Origin: Procambarus clarkii
Lineage: Eukaryota > Arthropoda > Malacostraca > Decapoda > Cambaridae
Direction: 5' to 3'
Assembly (NCBI RefSeq): GCF_040958095.1
Contig: NC_091173.1
Coordinates: 19,705,082-19,769,081 of the forward strand
Length of the DNA: 64,000 bases
Made by a program: the position numbers and the translations under genes. Under the pieces are notes generated by a model. It worked only from the letters and a program-made list of their open reading frames with translations. It was not told the DNA's origin and ran no database searches. Positions 34,580-45,449 of the stretch are shown here, one piece after another (positions within the stretch are counted from its first letter, which is position 1; the number at the start of each line of letters is the position of its first letter).

Positions 34580-35640
34580 ATCGTTCAGTTGCAGAATGAT
34601 CAGTTGCCTGCCATATATACATGCCGTAAGCGTCCTCCAACACACCCTATCTTCCTGGAGGGCAAAATTCGGCGTAGCAGTAACCAGGGGACCAGGAGCT
34701 TGTAGCATCTTGGGGAGTCTTAGTGAATGATATGGATGTCTTTGAGTTTAATTAACATCCCGAGGCTCGGTTATCGGTAATACTTGGCAAGCTACATTTA
34801 TAATGTCACCATTTACTGGTTATTTCTTCTTTACTTAATCTAGATAGCGTGATTACTGTTATTCACTTACTAAGGTTTAGAGAAGATGGGGGACTTGTTA
34901 TATAGGAAGATATCTGAAGGAGGGAGGGGTCTTGAGTTTAAGGGAAAAGGTAGGGAAATGAAATGAACTTGATTGGGAGGAGGAAAAAGGATATAAATAA
35001 CATGCGGGGTAAAGGATAGCCACAAGGACAATGAAAATGTATGGTATGGTAGTTTCAACTTGTACTGAGCGAACTCGTGATTTCCTAAAAAGAATCCTTT
35101 AGGATTAGGAAGATTGCAAAGGTAATCTTTGCAAGCTAAGATTAGGATCTTTGCTTGCCCTGCTATGCGAATTTCATAGTTTCTTTTTGTTATATCCTTT
35201 TTTTTAACATTTCTAACCAGTTGTACGAATTTCTGTTCTAAACTGACTTCCCCATTCTTATTCCTTTTGTATCACGGTCTCTTTTTACCAATAAGGTGCT
35301 TCAGATCCTTTGTTATCCACCAAGATATAGCTGAAGAACAACACCAGGTGTCTTGTTACTAACGCTTCGATTAATAAATCCAAGTGTCTTATTTGCCTTA
35401 TTACGAACGTTCATGCATTGATCTTTTGGTTTTAAATTCTTACTAATCATAACTCCCAGATCCCTTTCGCAAAGACAGAGGGTCATACATAAGACAATAT
35501 GTCTAAACTGTAGGCGGAAGCACATACATATATCATGGTTACAATCAATGTTTCAGTGTACGAATATGTAAATAAACTTTCTATTGTGCACTGCCACACA
35601 AGGGCAGGGATTGGTTCATAAGAGATGCACCTTAGAAGTA
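34580..35640. other. Intergenic, unassigned
   Basis: Purine-rich stretch near 34880-35000. About 35330-35480 on the minus strand carries LCERDLGVMISKNLKPKDQC then KTLGFINRS, a decayed reverse-transcriptase piece. Confidence 0.5.
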
Positions 35641-36250
35641 ATATAAATAAAATTGTTCTTCATTCTTTAAAATGGACAAGCAAATTTTGGATAAATTGTT
35701 AGGATGTCGTCCAGAACACCTGAGTCAATAAAATAGTTACACAGTTGGTGGTACAAGAGGCCAGGAGGTCTAAAGTCCTTTACGGTTTCACATTCAACAA
35801 TATAGTGTTCTAGTGAATGCATTAAAGATTTGTCACAGAGTTTACAATCTGAATATTCTGGTAGTGGCTCAACCTCACTAACCTGCCAGATGTGCCTATA
35901 GCCAAGGCGAATTCGCGCAATGACTACATCACATTGTCTGGTTCGGTTACTATGCTGACCATACAAATACCTATTATTACAAAAGTTGGCATAGCTTTTA
36001 ATACTGCAGCTTTCAGGTCTCTGGGCATTTCTTAGTCCTAAATCTGAAGTAATTTCTTCAAATTTATGTTTCTAATAATTGCATTAGATAGTCTAAAGTC
36101 ATAATCAGTGTTTTCTTTCCTGCAAGCCTCATTGGCCAATCGATCTACAAAGTCATGTTTTCCAACTCCATCATGGGATGGGATCCACACAAATTTTTTA
36201 CAATAGTTATAATCATTGGCAAAAATTACATTCCATTTATATTATAAGCT
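35640..36250 (-). mobile_element. LINE 3' end with RNase H and zinc-finger tail, inverted
   Basis: The minus strand reads VWIPSHDGVGKHDFVDRLAN EACRKE (RNase H core), then VVIARIRLGYRHIWQVSE and CKLCDKSLMHSLEHYIVECE, ending FRPPGLLYHQLCNYF. This order, RNase H then CCHC tail, is that of I/Jockey-group non-LTR elements. Broken, 5'-truncated. A related tail is at 39085. Confidence 0.75.
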
Positions 36251-36259
36251 ACTTCAGAT

Positions 36260-37180
36260 ATAAATTGTTATGGGTTATTTGAGGACCACAGAGCACTTTT
36301 AGTCAAAGTGCTTTGACTAAAGCACTGTGGAGAGTGACTGAGTGTGGAGTTTTAGCACTTTGACTGGAGTGCTAAAGCTTTTTAGCACTGCACCCCCATT
36401 GAGCATAAGGTACTCAGTGGCTAGATAAATTACCCCCTAGCTCAGTCTGTGTCGTGCTTGCCCTCTGTGTACTAGACATGATCATTTCATTAAGATTAAT
36501 GATTCTAATACAAATCTTCTCAATATTTCATGTTTTTCTTCACTGTCGAGGGAAGTTGAAAAATTAAATTTTAAAAATTAATAATTTTGTATTTGTAAAT
36601 TTTCTATACTTCTATTAGGAAGAGCAATCAAGTTACTAAAATTCATGGTAAAGAAACCAGTAATTATTGAAGGATTTTTTCTACGGCGTTTTGTTCCTCT
36701 CTGGAACATCTTAAAGATTTAATACAGGTGTTGTTTTAGATTTAGCTATTCAGAACGAAATGTGCATGTAGCACATGCTATAGTGAGCTATATATTTTAT
36801 ATTTTACGGACTATATTTTACTAGTTGGGTTATATATTAACATCCAATGACTCAAGTTACAATCTGAACTTCGTTGTCATAGTGCCTGTTCAGTTGTGGT
36901 TCTCTCTGCGCTGTGCCACGAACTGGAGGAAAGCTTTTCTTAATATTGTGGAGCAAGCTTTACCTTTCATTTACATCAGATCGTGGTGGACGTATTAGTT
37001 TGCTTGTGCACTGACTTAGATATATTTGTATTCAGTTTACACGTATATACCGTAAATGTTAATTAAATTACTTATAAATTAAGAGAGAGCTTTTGAGAAC
37101 TCTTCAGTGTAGTAGAAAAAAAAAGTAACTTCTTGTATATATATTTATAAATAATTTCTGATGGAAGTTGGCTATGTCGC
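36260..37180. other. Intergenic, with hairpin and dispersed repeat
   Basis: TTTAGTCAAAG-TG-CTTTGACTAAA near 36298-36322 is an 11-bp perfect inverted repeat. About 36735-36790 is a copy of the AGCACGGGCTAT-type repeat. No gene seen. Confidence 0.55.
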
Positions 37181-37186
37181 GGCGTG

Positions 37187-37600
37187 TTAAGATTTCGCCA
37201 CGGCTGTCGAGACAGTAATTATAGACGAGTGAATCTCAGTGTTGTTGAACAGCAACACACAGGTGTAGTCTCCGGCGTATGTGTTACTAAAATGGTTGAA
37301 AATGAGGTAGGAGTGAGGGACATATGTCCCGCCCAGGGAGTACACGTCGCGGTTATTGGCGGACCATCTGGCCACCGTGTCGCCTGTGGAGTTCCGCCAC
37401 TGGACCTGGTACCGGCTCAGGTTATCCGTGGGCCACACCTCCGCCTTGCAGAACACGAAGGCGTTGTCATTGTAGCCAATATCGATGGAGCTGCCGTTGA
37501 CAATGACAGCTTGAGCCAATGAGTTTTGAGGGGGCAGCAAGGTGGTGGAGGATAGCAGGGAGAAGAATAAGACTGCTACAGGGAGGTGCTTGATCTGCAT
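37187..37600 (-). CDS. Single-Ig-domain secreted protein, paralogue b
   Basis: A 137-residue intronless ORF with ATG at 37600. Signal peptide HLPVAVLFFSLLSSTTLL, then one V-like Ig domain: AFVFC (first Cys), YQVQW (core Trp), GDTVARWS, VPHSYLIF and YAGDYTCVLLF (D-x-Y-x-C). Four Asn glycosylation sequons (NGS, NLS, NST, NNT). No membrane anchor or GPI-like end, so probably a soluble secreted protein of about 13 kDa. Clearly paralogous to the genes at 41905, 50366 and 54561 (about two thirds identical over the Ig domain) and to Ig1 of the gene at 33215. Function unknown. Confidence 0.85.
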   Translation of the reverse strand: MQIKHLPVAVLFFSLLSSTTLLPPQNSLAQAVIVNGSSIDIGYNDNAFVFCKAEVWPTDNLSRYQVQWRNSTGDTVARWSANNRDVYSLGGTYVPHSYLIFNHFSNTYAGDYTCVLLFNNTEIHSSIITVSTAVAKS

Positions 37601-37710
37601 GGTTAAAGATCTTTCGTTATATCCTGATGATATATCTTGTTTAGTATTAAGTGGCTGGGGATTTATTGTGAACTTTCGCTGTTCGACTAGTTGTTGTAAC
37701 TCTCGGGTGA

Positions 37711-37925
37711 AGTCTGGCTGTGTTCTATATTATTCTATATTAGTAATGCTAGGCTCCAATTCGTTTATCGTATATATATTAGTCTGGCTGTGTTTTATAT
37801 TACTCTATATTAATAATTCTTTGTTCAAATTAGTTTATCGTAAGTATATGTTAGTCTGGCTGTGTTCTATATTACTCTATATTAGTAATGCTTGGTTCCA
37901 AATCGTTTATCGTATATCCATTAGT
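37711..37925 (+). repeat. 71-bp tandem repeat, 3 copies
   Basis: Each unit starts GTCTGGCTGTGTT and contains CTCTATATTAGTAATGCT and GTTTATCGTA. It sits about 110 bp upstream of the minus-strand Ig gene b, so within its promoter region. Confidence 0.85.
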
Positions 37926-37929
37926 GATC

Positions 37930-38620
37930 GAAAACTTAATAACATGTTGTTATTATTTACGTAACGTTAAATAATACAGGCAGCTAATAGTTAACAGCTG
38001 CCAAGTATTGGCCTTACCAGTGGAGGTGTAATCACCGATATGCAGACTAACGAGCTATTATGTCGGCATGGGCGATAGGTGGCGATTACCGGGTTGGGTT
38101 GTGGTGGCGATTGGGCAGTGAACTGTCATTCTCTCACCCTATTAGTGAAGTACAAGCTGGGGTTGTATTATATTTTATGTCAGATGGAAAATTTATTTCT
38201 ATTGACCAACACCCGACTGCATAGACCCATTATGAATAATTTGAAACCGACCATTAGAGTTCCTGTGACTAAGTATGTTCAGATATGTTGAATTTCTATA
38301 CTTTATTTGTGGAAGATCTTTAGATAAGATAAGAGTGACAACGCTCGGCATGCAAATTGTTCTGAATATCGTGATGAGACAACAGGTACTCTAGGTGCAG
38401 CCTGCAGCCGTCTGCCGCGCCTGATAACCTGGACCTAGACTCACGAAGCTCCAAGCCTTTCTTCGTAAATAAGTGTGCCACGAAGGTTCTTAAGTATTGC
38501 CTAAGAACGTTAGTACGTCCGATTCAAAAAGATGTACGTGCGAAGATTTTAGCAACTTGTCTCGCTAGATATCACTAGGGATTTTCGTTTGGCCAATCAA
38601 AGAGAAGGTAAATTTTTTTT
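37930..38620. other. Intergenic, unassigned
   Basis: No coding signal or recognised repeat. A gradual GC rise occurs near 38390-38460. Confidence 0.45.
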
Positions 38621-38689
38621 TATCTTACAGCTGTAGCCAATCACAACGTTGGAATATCGGAGCTCATCCGTTGTCACTTGCCGGATGTC

Positions 38690-38860
38690 TGATTTATGTC
38701 TGATTTATTTATTTTTGTCTGATTTTCTTATAAAATCAGTATATTTCGAAATTAAAACTATGTTTTTTCAACTTCTACAGTCAGCACCGACATTGTTGTT
38801 AACAAATATGTTATATTTTTTGTTTACCTCCGTAATTCTAAGAGATGTTGTGTGGTTTTC
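38690..38860. mobile_element. Relative of the 24.8-25.1-kb MITE-like element
   Basis: GTCTGATTTTCTTATAAAAT...AACTATGTTTTTTCAACTTC...GTCAGCACCGACATT parallels the right half of the 24804-25144 element. The CCTAA tract is missing. Confidence 0.55.
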
Positions 38861-39084
38861 CTTGTCGCTCCGATTTGAGAAGCGATGGTATTTATTTGTT
38901 TATATTTACCTAAATTTACCCAAAGGCCACTAACTATCTAGTGGCCTCGACGAGGACAGAAAGCCGGCGACTTGTTAAAAGTTCCGCCAATTGTCCTAAT
39001 GATATTTTCTAGCTGGATTTTGGCATTTACGGCTTCAGCGGGTAGGCGGTTCCATCGGTTTATAACCCTTTAGGTGAAAAGATA

Positions 39085-39420
39085 TGTTTTCAGTCCTACT
39101 TGAGAGGACATACTCTCCAACACTATATCTGTGACTGCCTTGTTATCAGTGACTTCAGACCAAATGGTATGAGGTACTTTGAGCTCTGTAATTACTTCAT
39201 ACACTCAGGAATTTTGGCAGATATTCTTGTGCTGTACCCAGATTTTGCTAGTGGAGGTTAATAGATCAGCTTTACATTTCTTGTTCTCTCCTGATTCCAT
39301 GTACGACTGGCCGTCCTGTGAGGTGGGGATGTTGGATGAGCTTGTAGCTGGTTTTTTATCTACACTGTGTGGTCTTTCATACAGAGTAGGGAAGCAGTAC
39401 ATTGCTGTGTATACCTAAGC
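39085..39420 (+). mobile_element. LINE 3' end (zinc-finger tail)
   Basis: HTLQHYICDCLVISDFRPNG then RYFELCNYFIHSGILADILV and LYPDF, the same C-terminal tail as 35640-35990 on the other strand. The following 170 bp are its 3' trailer. Confidence 0.75.
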
Positions 39421-39764
39421 TTGTTAAAAAAAATACATTGTTTGAGAGGAGTCTTGTAGAAACTGGTAAGAGTAATTATAATAAAATGTTTACACAATTC
39501 GGTGCTTACTTCGTGTGAAAATCGTAAAGTTGTTGTTTAGTCAGAATTGATTTGTTTTTTGTATTGAGGCTGGTATTTCAAATATTTCATATTTGAGTTG
39601 AACTTGCCCAGTCATTGACGCGCTTTATTGCTGAATGTACAAGAAAAGATTGTTTAAATATATTACATACATCCGGTACATCGTCCACCTTCTTCTACAG
39701 AATCGTCGGTATAGCACTGATACACATCGTTATCCATACCTTGAGTACTCTCAGTGATGCTTTT

Positions 39765-40225
39765 CAGTGTTCACTGTTTTAATAATGTAGAGTGTACACT
39801 ATCTTTTTTGGGTGCAATTACAAAATCAACTGATAGATCCCAGTTGTCCCATGGAGTAATTGGTTGATTGATCATTAATTGAGTTGGGTACATATTTAAT
39901 ATTTTGACGGAATTGGCTACCTTGTATAACCAAAATGCGTAATCAGGTTTCGCTCTTCTTCTATAGCCCTCAGGTGAGTGTAGCATATTAGAAGGTTTAG
40001 CTTGAAATTGCATATGTTGCCTAGATCTACTCAATGCCTTCACGCCGAAAACTGAGCTAATGGTCAAAATTCTCTCCCTTACGATAGGTAATTTTAACTC
40101 TGCTCTCATATTAACTATTCTCGTGGACTTTGGAGCCCCAAGGATGAGACGCATAGCCTCATTTTGCAACGCATGGGTGTGTGTGGGTGACGTCCCAAGG
40201 GCATGGGCGCGGGTCACGTTGCCCT
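39765..40225 (-). mobile_element. LINE reverse transcriptase/RNase H linker fragment, inverted
   Basis: ALQNEAMRLILGAPKSTRIV then NMRAELKLPIVRERI is the linker between reverse transcriptase and RNase H in arthropod non-LTR elements. The frame stays open for 148 codons, so the copy is relatively young. Confidence 0.75.
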
Positions 40226-40499
40226 TTATGAAGGCAATTGTTCCGTGGCTCTCTGGTCTGGCAGACCCTCCCCCCCACCCTACCCCGGTTCAGTACTCGT
40301 ATGATAACGTCCAATTATTCTCAGATTACATGGCAAATGCATCTTTGTATTCGAGAGATTTGTATTTCCAGTGTTAGAGTTAGTTTGTTCAGATAATTGT
40401 GTAGCCTCGCAATCAGTGAGACATATTCAGTTTCTCATAATCCTCAAGCTAAAAATGTAATAGTTACATGTAAGAATGTTGACTATTGTTAAGAATGTC

Positions 40500-40578
40500 A
40501 TCTTCAGGTTATCTTGAGATGATTTCGGGGCTTAGCGTTCCCGCGGCCCGGTCCTCGAACCAGGCCTCCTTTTTGTTA
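40500..40578 (+). mobile_element. Decapod-type repeat fragment at the inverted-duplication edge
   Basis: TTATCTTGAGATGATTTCGG, GCTTAGCGTTCCCGCGGCCC and CCAGGCCTCC. It ends 10 bp before the left arm of the inverted duplication starts. Confidence 0.7.
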
Positions 40579-40734
40579 CAACCCATACAAACTTGGGGAA
40601 GATTATGAGGTTACCTACAAGAACTACAGGGACGGATCAAGTAATTGTAGAGTTCAAATATACTTTAAACTGGCACGTCTAAAGAGCCTAATGACTGGTT
40701 ATTCAATAACATTTAGCCCAATAATACACAATAG

Positions 40735-40985
40735 TCTCAGTGATGCAGGAGTAAAACACTCGGCCGCTTCACGAGCGCTTTGGCCTGGGTTCGTATCCTG
40801 GCCGGGGGAGGATTGACTGGGCGCCTATCCTTAACTGTGGCCTCTGTTCACCCAGCAGTGAATGGGTACCTGGTTATTAAACGATTTGGCTAGTCCTATT
40901 CCGGGGAAAATAAGGATTAAGGACCTGCCCGAAACGCTATGCGTGCTAGTGGCTGTACAAGAATGTAACAGCTCTTGTATATATA
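40735..40985 (+). mobile_element. tRNA-Val-like SINE (left arm)
   Basis: Head with A-box-like TAAAACACTCGG, CAC in the anticodon position and B-box GGGTTCGTATCC, body GGGGGAGGATTGACTGGGCG, tail CTGCCCGAAACGCTATGCGT and TGTATATATAAATAAA. Confidence 0.75.
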
Positions 40986-41144
40986 AATAAAAAACATAAA
41001 ACAAAAATAACCTAGTTACTTTGTACCTAGTTTACACAGACTGATCATAGTTGAGTATGTCGATACCTGCCACAGGGAATGGTAGTACCACTAGGTGTTA
41101 GTGGTTATTATATTACCAGATCTGGAGGACTTTAACTTCTTAAG

Positions 41145-41345
41145 AGTTCTATGGTGCAGAGGTAAGCACAGTTGAGTCCCAACCAAAAGGTCCCGGGTTC
41201 AAGTCCCGAGGTTGGACAGAAGAGATGGGTAAAGTTTCCTTTCCTTTGATGCTTCTGTTCACCTAGCAGTAAATAGGTACTGTACCTGGGAGTTAGTCAA
41301 CTATTGTGGGTTGCATCGAGGTAAAGTTCAGGAGGCTGACCTAAG
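41145..41345 (+). mobile_element. Second tRNA-derived SINE (left arm)
   Basis: Head ATGGTGCAGAGGTAAGCAC with B-box GGTCCCGGGTTCAAGTCCCG, body CTTCTGTTCACCTAGCAGTA and CCTGGGAGTTAGTC. Confidence 0.7.
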
Positions 41346-41750
41346 TGACCTCGTTAAACCTAACTGTCTTCTCATGTCCCCCGACTCTTGGAAACAGTAT
41401 GTGTTGGATACCAAATAATTCATAATATTTTGTAACAGTTATTTAAAGCTTTTGAGTGATTTCTCAGTAAGACTGAACTGTTTGGAGCATCCTGGGATTT
41501 GACAAGAGATGTACAGGTATAGTTCGGTTATATCTTTGTCACATGTTCATTCACCTCTTTGTCTGTCATGTTCGAGATGGTATCAACACGAGTGATTATG
41601 GCGAGTCTCGTGGCTGTATCTTGTAACACGACCGAGAACAATTTTTTTTTTGCTTATATTATGAGAATTACAGAGCAGAGTACTCTGTACCCTGTGGTAC
41701 AGAACAGAGTGCCACAAAAAGGTTACTAAAAGCTATTTAGTGAAAAAATA

Positions 41751-41756
41751 TTTATT
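41751..41756 (-). promoter_or_regulatory. Polyadenylation signal for Ig gene c
   Basis: AATAAA on minus, 150 bp after the stop codon, at the same place in the 3' UTR as in copies d and e. Confidence 0.65.
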
Positions 41757-41904
41757 AAATATTTAAATACAAATAAATAGAGGAATATTCATAAATTAAT
41801 GTTGAGCGAGATCAACTAGATCAAGGAGCCGTCGATGTCCTGCATCTTCTTGACCCAAGCACCAGCTGGTCTTCAAGCTGCTGTATTATGTTGTGTGGGC
41901 GTTA

Positions 41905-42309
41905 TCACAAGACGGTGATTGTTGACGAGTCAACCTCAGTGTTGTCGAAGAGCAAGACGCAGGTGTAGTCTCCGGCGTACGAACTCAAGAAGCGGTAGAA
42001 GACGAGGTAGGAGTGAGGAACATGGGTGCCAGAGCCCAGGGAATACACAAAGTTGTTATTGTCGGACCATCTGGCCACCGTGTCACCTGTGGAGGTCCGC
42101 CACTGGACCTGGTACTGGTGCAGGTTGCTCGTGGTCGACACCTCCGCCCTGCAGAACACGAAGGCGTTCTCCATGTAGCCAATATCGACGGAGGTGCCGT
42201 TGACAATGACAGCTTGACCCGACGACTGGTGGTGGTGGAGGGTGAGCGAGGCTGAGAGGGAGGCCAGGGAGACGATCACTACGGCAGTCACCAACGTCGC
42301 CTGCATCAT
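41905..42309 (-). CDS. Single-Ig-domain secreted protein, paralogue c (left arm)
   Basis: A 134-residue intronless ORF; start is the first of two adjacent ATGs (MMQATLVTAV...), because no upstream Met is conserved. Signal peptide to about SLSASLTL, a His triplet (LHHHQSS), then one V-like Ig domain: NAFVFC, YQVQW, GDTVARWSDNN, VPHSYLVF and YAGDYTC. One sequon (NGT). No anchor. It differs from copy d by only a few residues (G/R after SS, Y/N in FYRF, T/S near the end). The upstream promoter differs from that of copies d and e, with its own TATAAATA. Likely soluble effector or opsonin-like; function not known. Confidence 0.88.
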   Translation of the reverse strand: MMQATLVTAVVIVSLASLSASLTLHHHQSSGQAVIVNGTSVDIGYMENAFVFCRAEVSTTSNLHQYQVQWRTSTGDTVARWSDNNNFVYSLGSGTHVPHSYLVFYRFLSSYAGDYTCVLLFDNTEVDSSTITVL

Positions 42310-42467
42310 AGTGCTCTTGTTGGGGTCTTTGCCTGTTAGTCTTGCAAACTGATGCTGAATTTCTCTCTTCTTTAGGCTGGATAAGCTATTGTTTACGTTG
42401 TAATATGAGACCTGATGTCTTTGTTGAGCTTGCGACCTTACTGGGTATAGCAGTGGACCTCCACCTG

Positions 42468-42475
42468 TATTTATA
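42468..42475 (-). promoter_or_regulatory. TATA box for Ig gene c
   Basis: TATAAATA on minus in GGTATAAATACAGG, 159 bp upstream of the start codon. Confidence 0.65.
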
Positions 42476-42499
42476 CCCCTCATCAACGTGTCCAGTACG

Positions 42500-43900
42500 T
42501 TAACGCCACGTGGTGCAAACGTAGTTTAAAAGTTTTAGTGTGGACGTTTTGATCCAAGGTAGTTTTTACATCAGGTGGTGTAAACATAGTTTCACCGTTT
42601 TAGTGTAAACGTAGTTTTACACCACGTTAGCTCAATACTAGTACGTTTATTAGTTGTGAGCATTTCCTGATGCTATAGTGTAGGAACCGGCTTGCTGGGC
42701 TCGGCTCAAGGGAGGGAGATCTTGGGTAATCATCTCACCGTCTGGCGCTGCAGATCAGGTGTGACGTCACGGAGAGGAAAAATGACCGCTGTAATTGGAT
42801 TGAAGGCCAATTTTTTATTCACCTTTTTTGAATAAAATTCCAGCTACAGCTGTATTCTACTGAATAGATCAGAAGATTCTAGACTAGACCAGAACAATCT
42901 AGGCGAGACTAAAACTTTCTACCGCTATTGACAAGAAGAGTCAATTTTTCCCGTATTTTAAACTCCGGAATTTCTGTAATAGCCAATTTGACTTAGTGTA
43001 AACAATTGACAGTTTTACTTAGTGTAAGCAATAGACAATTTTACTTAGTGTAAACAATAGACAATTTTACAACAAGCTAAATTTTATAGTAAACTTAATT
43101 TTTAATATTGTAGCAAATGAGTTACTCACAAAGTCATTAACTTGCCCTTGTATCTGGAAAGACAGCTGTTAATTGCACGCTCAGATCATCTGTATGTGAC
43201 ATATTTCAGGTATACATATTCAGCATATATATGTATTTTTTTTGCGAGGAATGCCGTATATAGAGAGAAGAATCTCTCATAAATATATGTGGTTGGAAAA
43301 GGGGGAGAAGATTTTCGATGTGATCGACAATTGATTTTTTTTAAGTTTTATACATCAATTTTTTATAAAAAAAATTTGGTTTACATTGTAAAATCAGTTA
43401 AATTATTAATAATTGGCAAGTAGCAACATACTGATATATCAGTATCAATTTCAGTGTTAATTTAAATTCATTTCCAGGTACAACAAATTCTAATATTCAT
43501 ACATTTTTATGATTACGTTTAAAGGGGAAAAAATGTCCCCAGCTTTTCTGCGTAAGTGAGGCAGATGTTGTAGTGACACTAGACACCGTGTGAACACGTT
43601 TTGCGGGTCTGGCCACGTTATCAAGATGACCAATGCTCCTGTCAGCCAAGGAGGCGTAAAGTAGCTGGAGCTCCTGGTAAGATAAGACACGTTGGTAAGC
43701 ATTTGCCACCGGATGCTGTGATTGATTTATGTGATAAGGTCCACTTAACGTCCATATGTTACGTCATCACTCTGTATGAAGACACATTATGCAATAATGA
43801 CATCACAACAGACTTGATATATCTAGAGAAAATATTGATCATTTGGGTGATTCAGTTAGGATACATGATCCTACTGTATAGACTGCATCACAAAATGTGG
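42500..43900. other. Upstream region of Ig gene c with short degenerate repeats
   Basis: About 42505-42625 has three related GTAGTTT...TTTTAGTGT(A/G) motifs. About 42995-43070 has three 26-bp copies of GACAATTTTACTTAGTGTAA. No genes seen. Confidence 0.55.
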
Positions 43901-44735
43901 TACTCTTTCAGCCCCAGCACTCAGATCAGCCCTACTAAAAGCCATTAAACAATCCAGCTAGGACAGCCACATCATGGACAAAGAAACTACTGCTTTGCTG
44001 GAGGGAACAACAGTACCCAATGGCCGTGCTTGCTTCACAGCTGTACAAGCTCTCTCCATGCAGGGGATTTCCATTTGATTGTCCCTGTCTGTGATGGGGG
44101 CACGCCTTGATCCAATACAACAGCACATTGCGGTCCTCCTCTGCCTCGCTGCCCCTATCCACACTATATGAAAGTATGTACAGCAAGGTAGTTGCAGATG
44201 AATATGAATTGCATGGCCTGCACTGTGGAATATCAAAGGGATGGCTCACAAGGCACTACAAAATCAACATCATTAAGTGAATCCTTACCTCTGCACAGTG
44301 TCCAGCAGAGAGAAAGCCTCATATTTTAATGTCATTCTAATGCCTTTGCTAGTCGACTGGATGGAATCCCATTATGCCCCATGGAAGATTGGCAGAGAAC
44401 TGGCGTGGGACTATACTTGTGTATCCAGCTTGGCAGCCACAAATAGTTCCCCTATGTTGGTGAAGCAGGAGCTGCTGGCACACAGATAGAATGCCAAATC
44501 AAACCTGTAAAGGAAAATAGACCACTGTTCCTATAGGATCAGAGACCCTTTGGTCCACGAGGAGAAAGTGCAAGGCGTTTTCTCAAGTTTTTTTGGTTGC
44601 AGGTTCACCAAAGCAACAAGAAACCCTTGAGGAACAGGCTTTCTTTTTCCAGGACCTCAGTGTGGCGATCTAGAGGGGAAATGCCTACTGCATTCTTGGA
44701 GGAGGAGTTCACAGTCTAGGAAACAATCTTTTCCC
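43900..44735 (+). mobile_element. Retroelement 3' fragment with nuclease-like motif
   Basis: Translated segments (GLHCGISKGWLTRHY; MESHYAPWKIGRELAWDYTC then VSSLAATNSS; EEQAFFFQDLSVAI then RGNAYCI) resemble the C-terminal region found in widespread invertebrate retroelement proteins (GLxCxxSxGRxxRH; PDGxxxxPWxxGRxLxWDxTCVDTLA; SxAIQRGNAxSxLG). The WDxTC block looks like a PD-(D/E)xK nuclease core. Several breaks; a fossil. Exact family not assigned. Confidence 0.5.
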
Positions 44736-44739
44736 TCTT

Positions 44740-45440
44740 TGTTTAATGCACTTATTTTATTACCAGTCAGTTTTATAACTGCGTAGTAGTAGTAGTAGGC
44801 ACCCATCAGTCTCAGGGGACTATGGAGTTGCGCTCTGGTTGTCGGTCTGGAGTGGCCTCTCCAGGGCGCAAGGTAACTGCGTAACCTTGTATAATAAATT
44901 ATATATAACAATAATAACAAAGAGTGACACAAGAAAATACAAACAAGATTTTCTCTAAGTGTTCTTTATTTCATTCTCCAAGGTTATGGGTCCTTACAAT
45001 TGTACCAGTGGTAATACCCGTTGTGTGTCCAGTCGACTGGAGACGGGGGATAACGAAATAAAAAGAGATGAGAGAGAGACCCGGGAGCTGCTGGGTACCC
45101 TCATGTAATAATATATTATTGATACAGCAAAACAGGAAAGACACAAACATTCACAGGAAATGGGAAAACCGTGGTTGATGTCACTTTGTTATGTAGACTA
45201 AAAGGTATTTCAGTAGCCACATACCACTGCCATGGCCTCTCTGTGACGTCCCTCAGCCACGGTATCCGCCTCGTGAAGATCACAGTCGCATTCATATTTC
45301 AGTTTGGCTTGGAACCAATACAATAAACTTGTAAGCACGGCTGTCACACGGGTGACAGCCGTGCCTCGTCACAGCTGTCATTCCGGTCGATATCTGCACG
45401 GATACACACACCTGATACACAGATGCTTTACCTCATACAG
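44740..45440. other. Intergenic, with perfect hairpin
   Basis: About 44775-44880 (GTAGTAGTAGTAGGCACCCA TCAGTCTCAGGGGACTATGG) is a dispersed repeat type. 45335-45364 is a perfect 13-bp stem with a 4-base loop. No gene recognised. Confidence 0.55.
45335..45364. other. Perfect 13-bp inverted repeat (hairpin)
   Basis: GCACGGCTGTCAC, loop ACGG, GTGACAGCCGTGC. GC-rich and exact, standing just before the 166-bp satellite. Confidence 0.9.
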
Positions 45441-45449
45441 CTGATGTAA

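Larger units (their letters stand above)
40589..42309. repeat. Left arm of a 1.7-kb inverted duplication
   Basis: Reverse complement of 50387-52089. The arms share a single-Ig gene, its 3' UTR and two SINEs (40735-40985 with 51695-51945; 41145-41345 with 51355-51545). The arm ends at AAACTT (40589) on the outside and at the ATG of the Ig gene on the inside. Confidence 0.88.

Noticed and set aside
34031-34730. Several overlapping Cys/Ala- or His/Pro-rich frames
   Set aside because: 30-bp minisatellite read in several frames on both strands.
40746-40815. Possible tRNA-Val gene
   Set aside because: SINE head; an inverted copy with the same body lies in the other duplication arm.
41919-42255. 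Plus-strand frames across Ig gene c, and minus-strand frames across copies d and e
   Set aside because: Antisense shadows of a GC-rich coding exon; the Ig reading frame explains the conservation.
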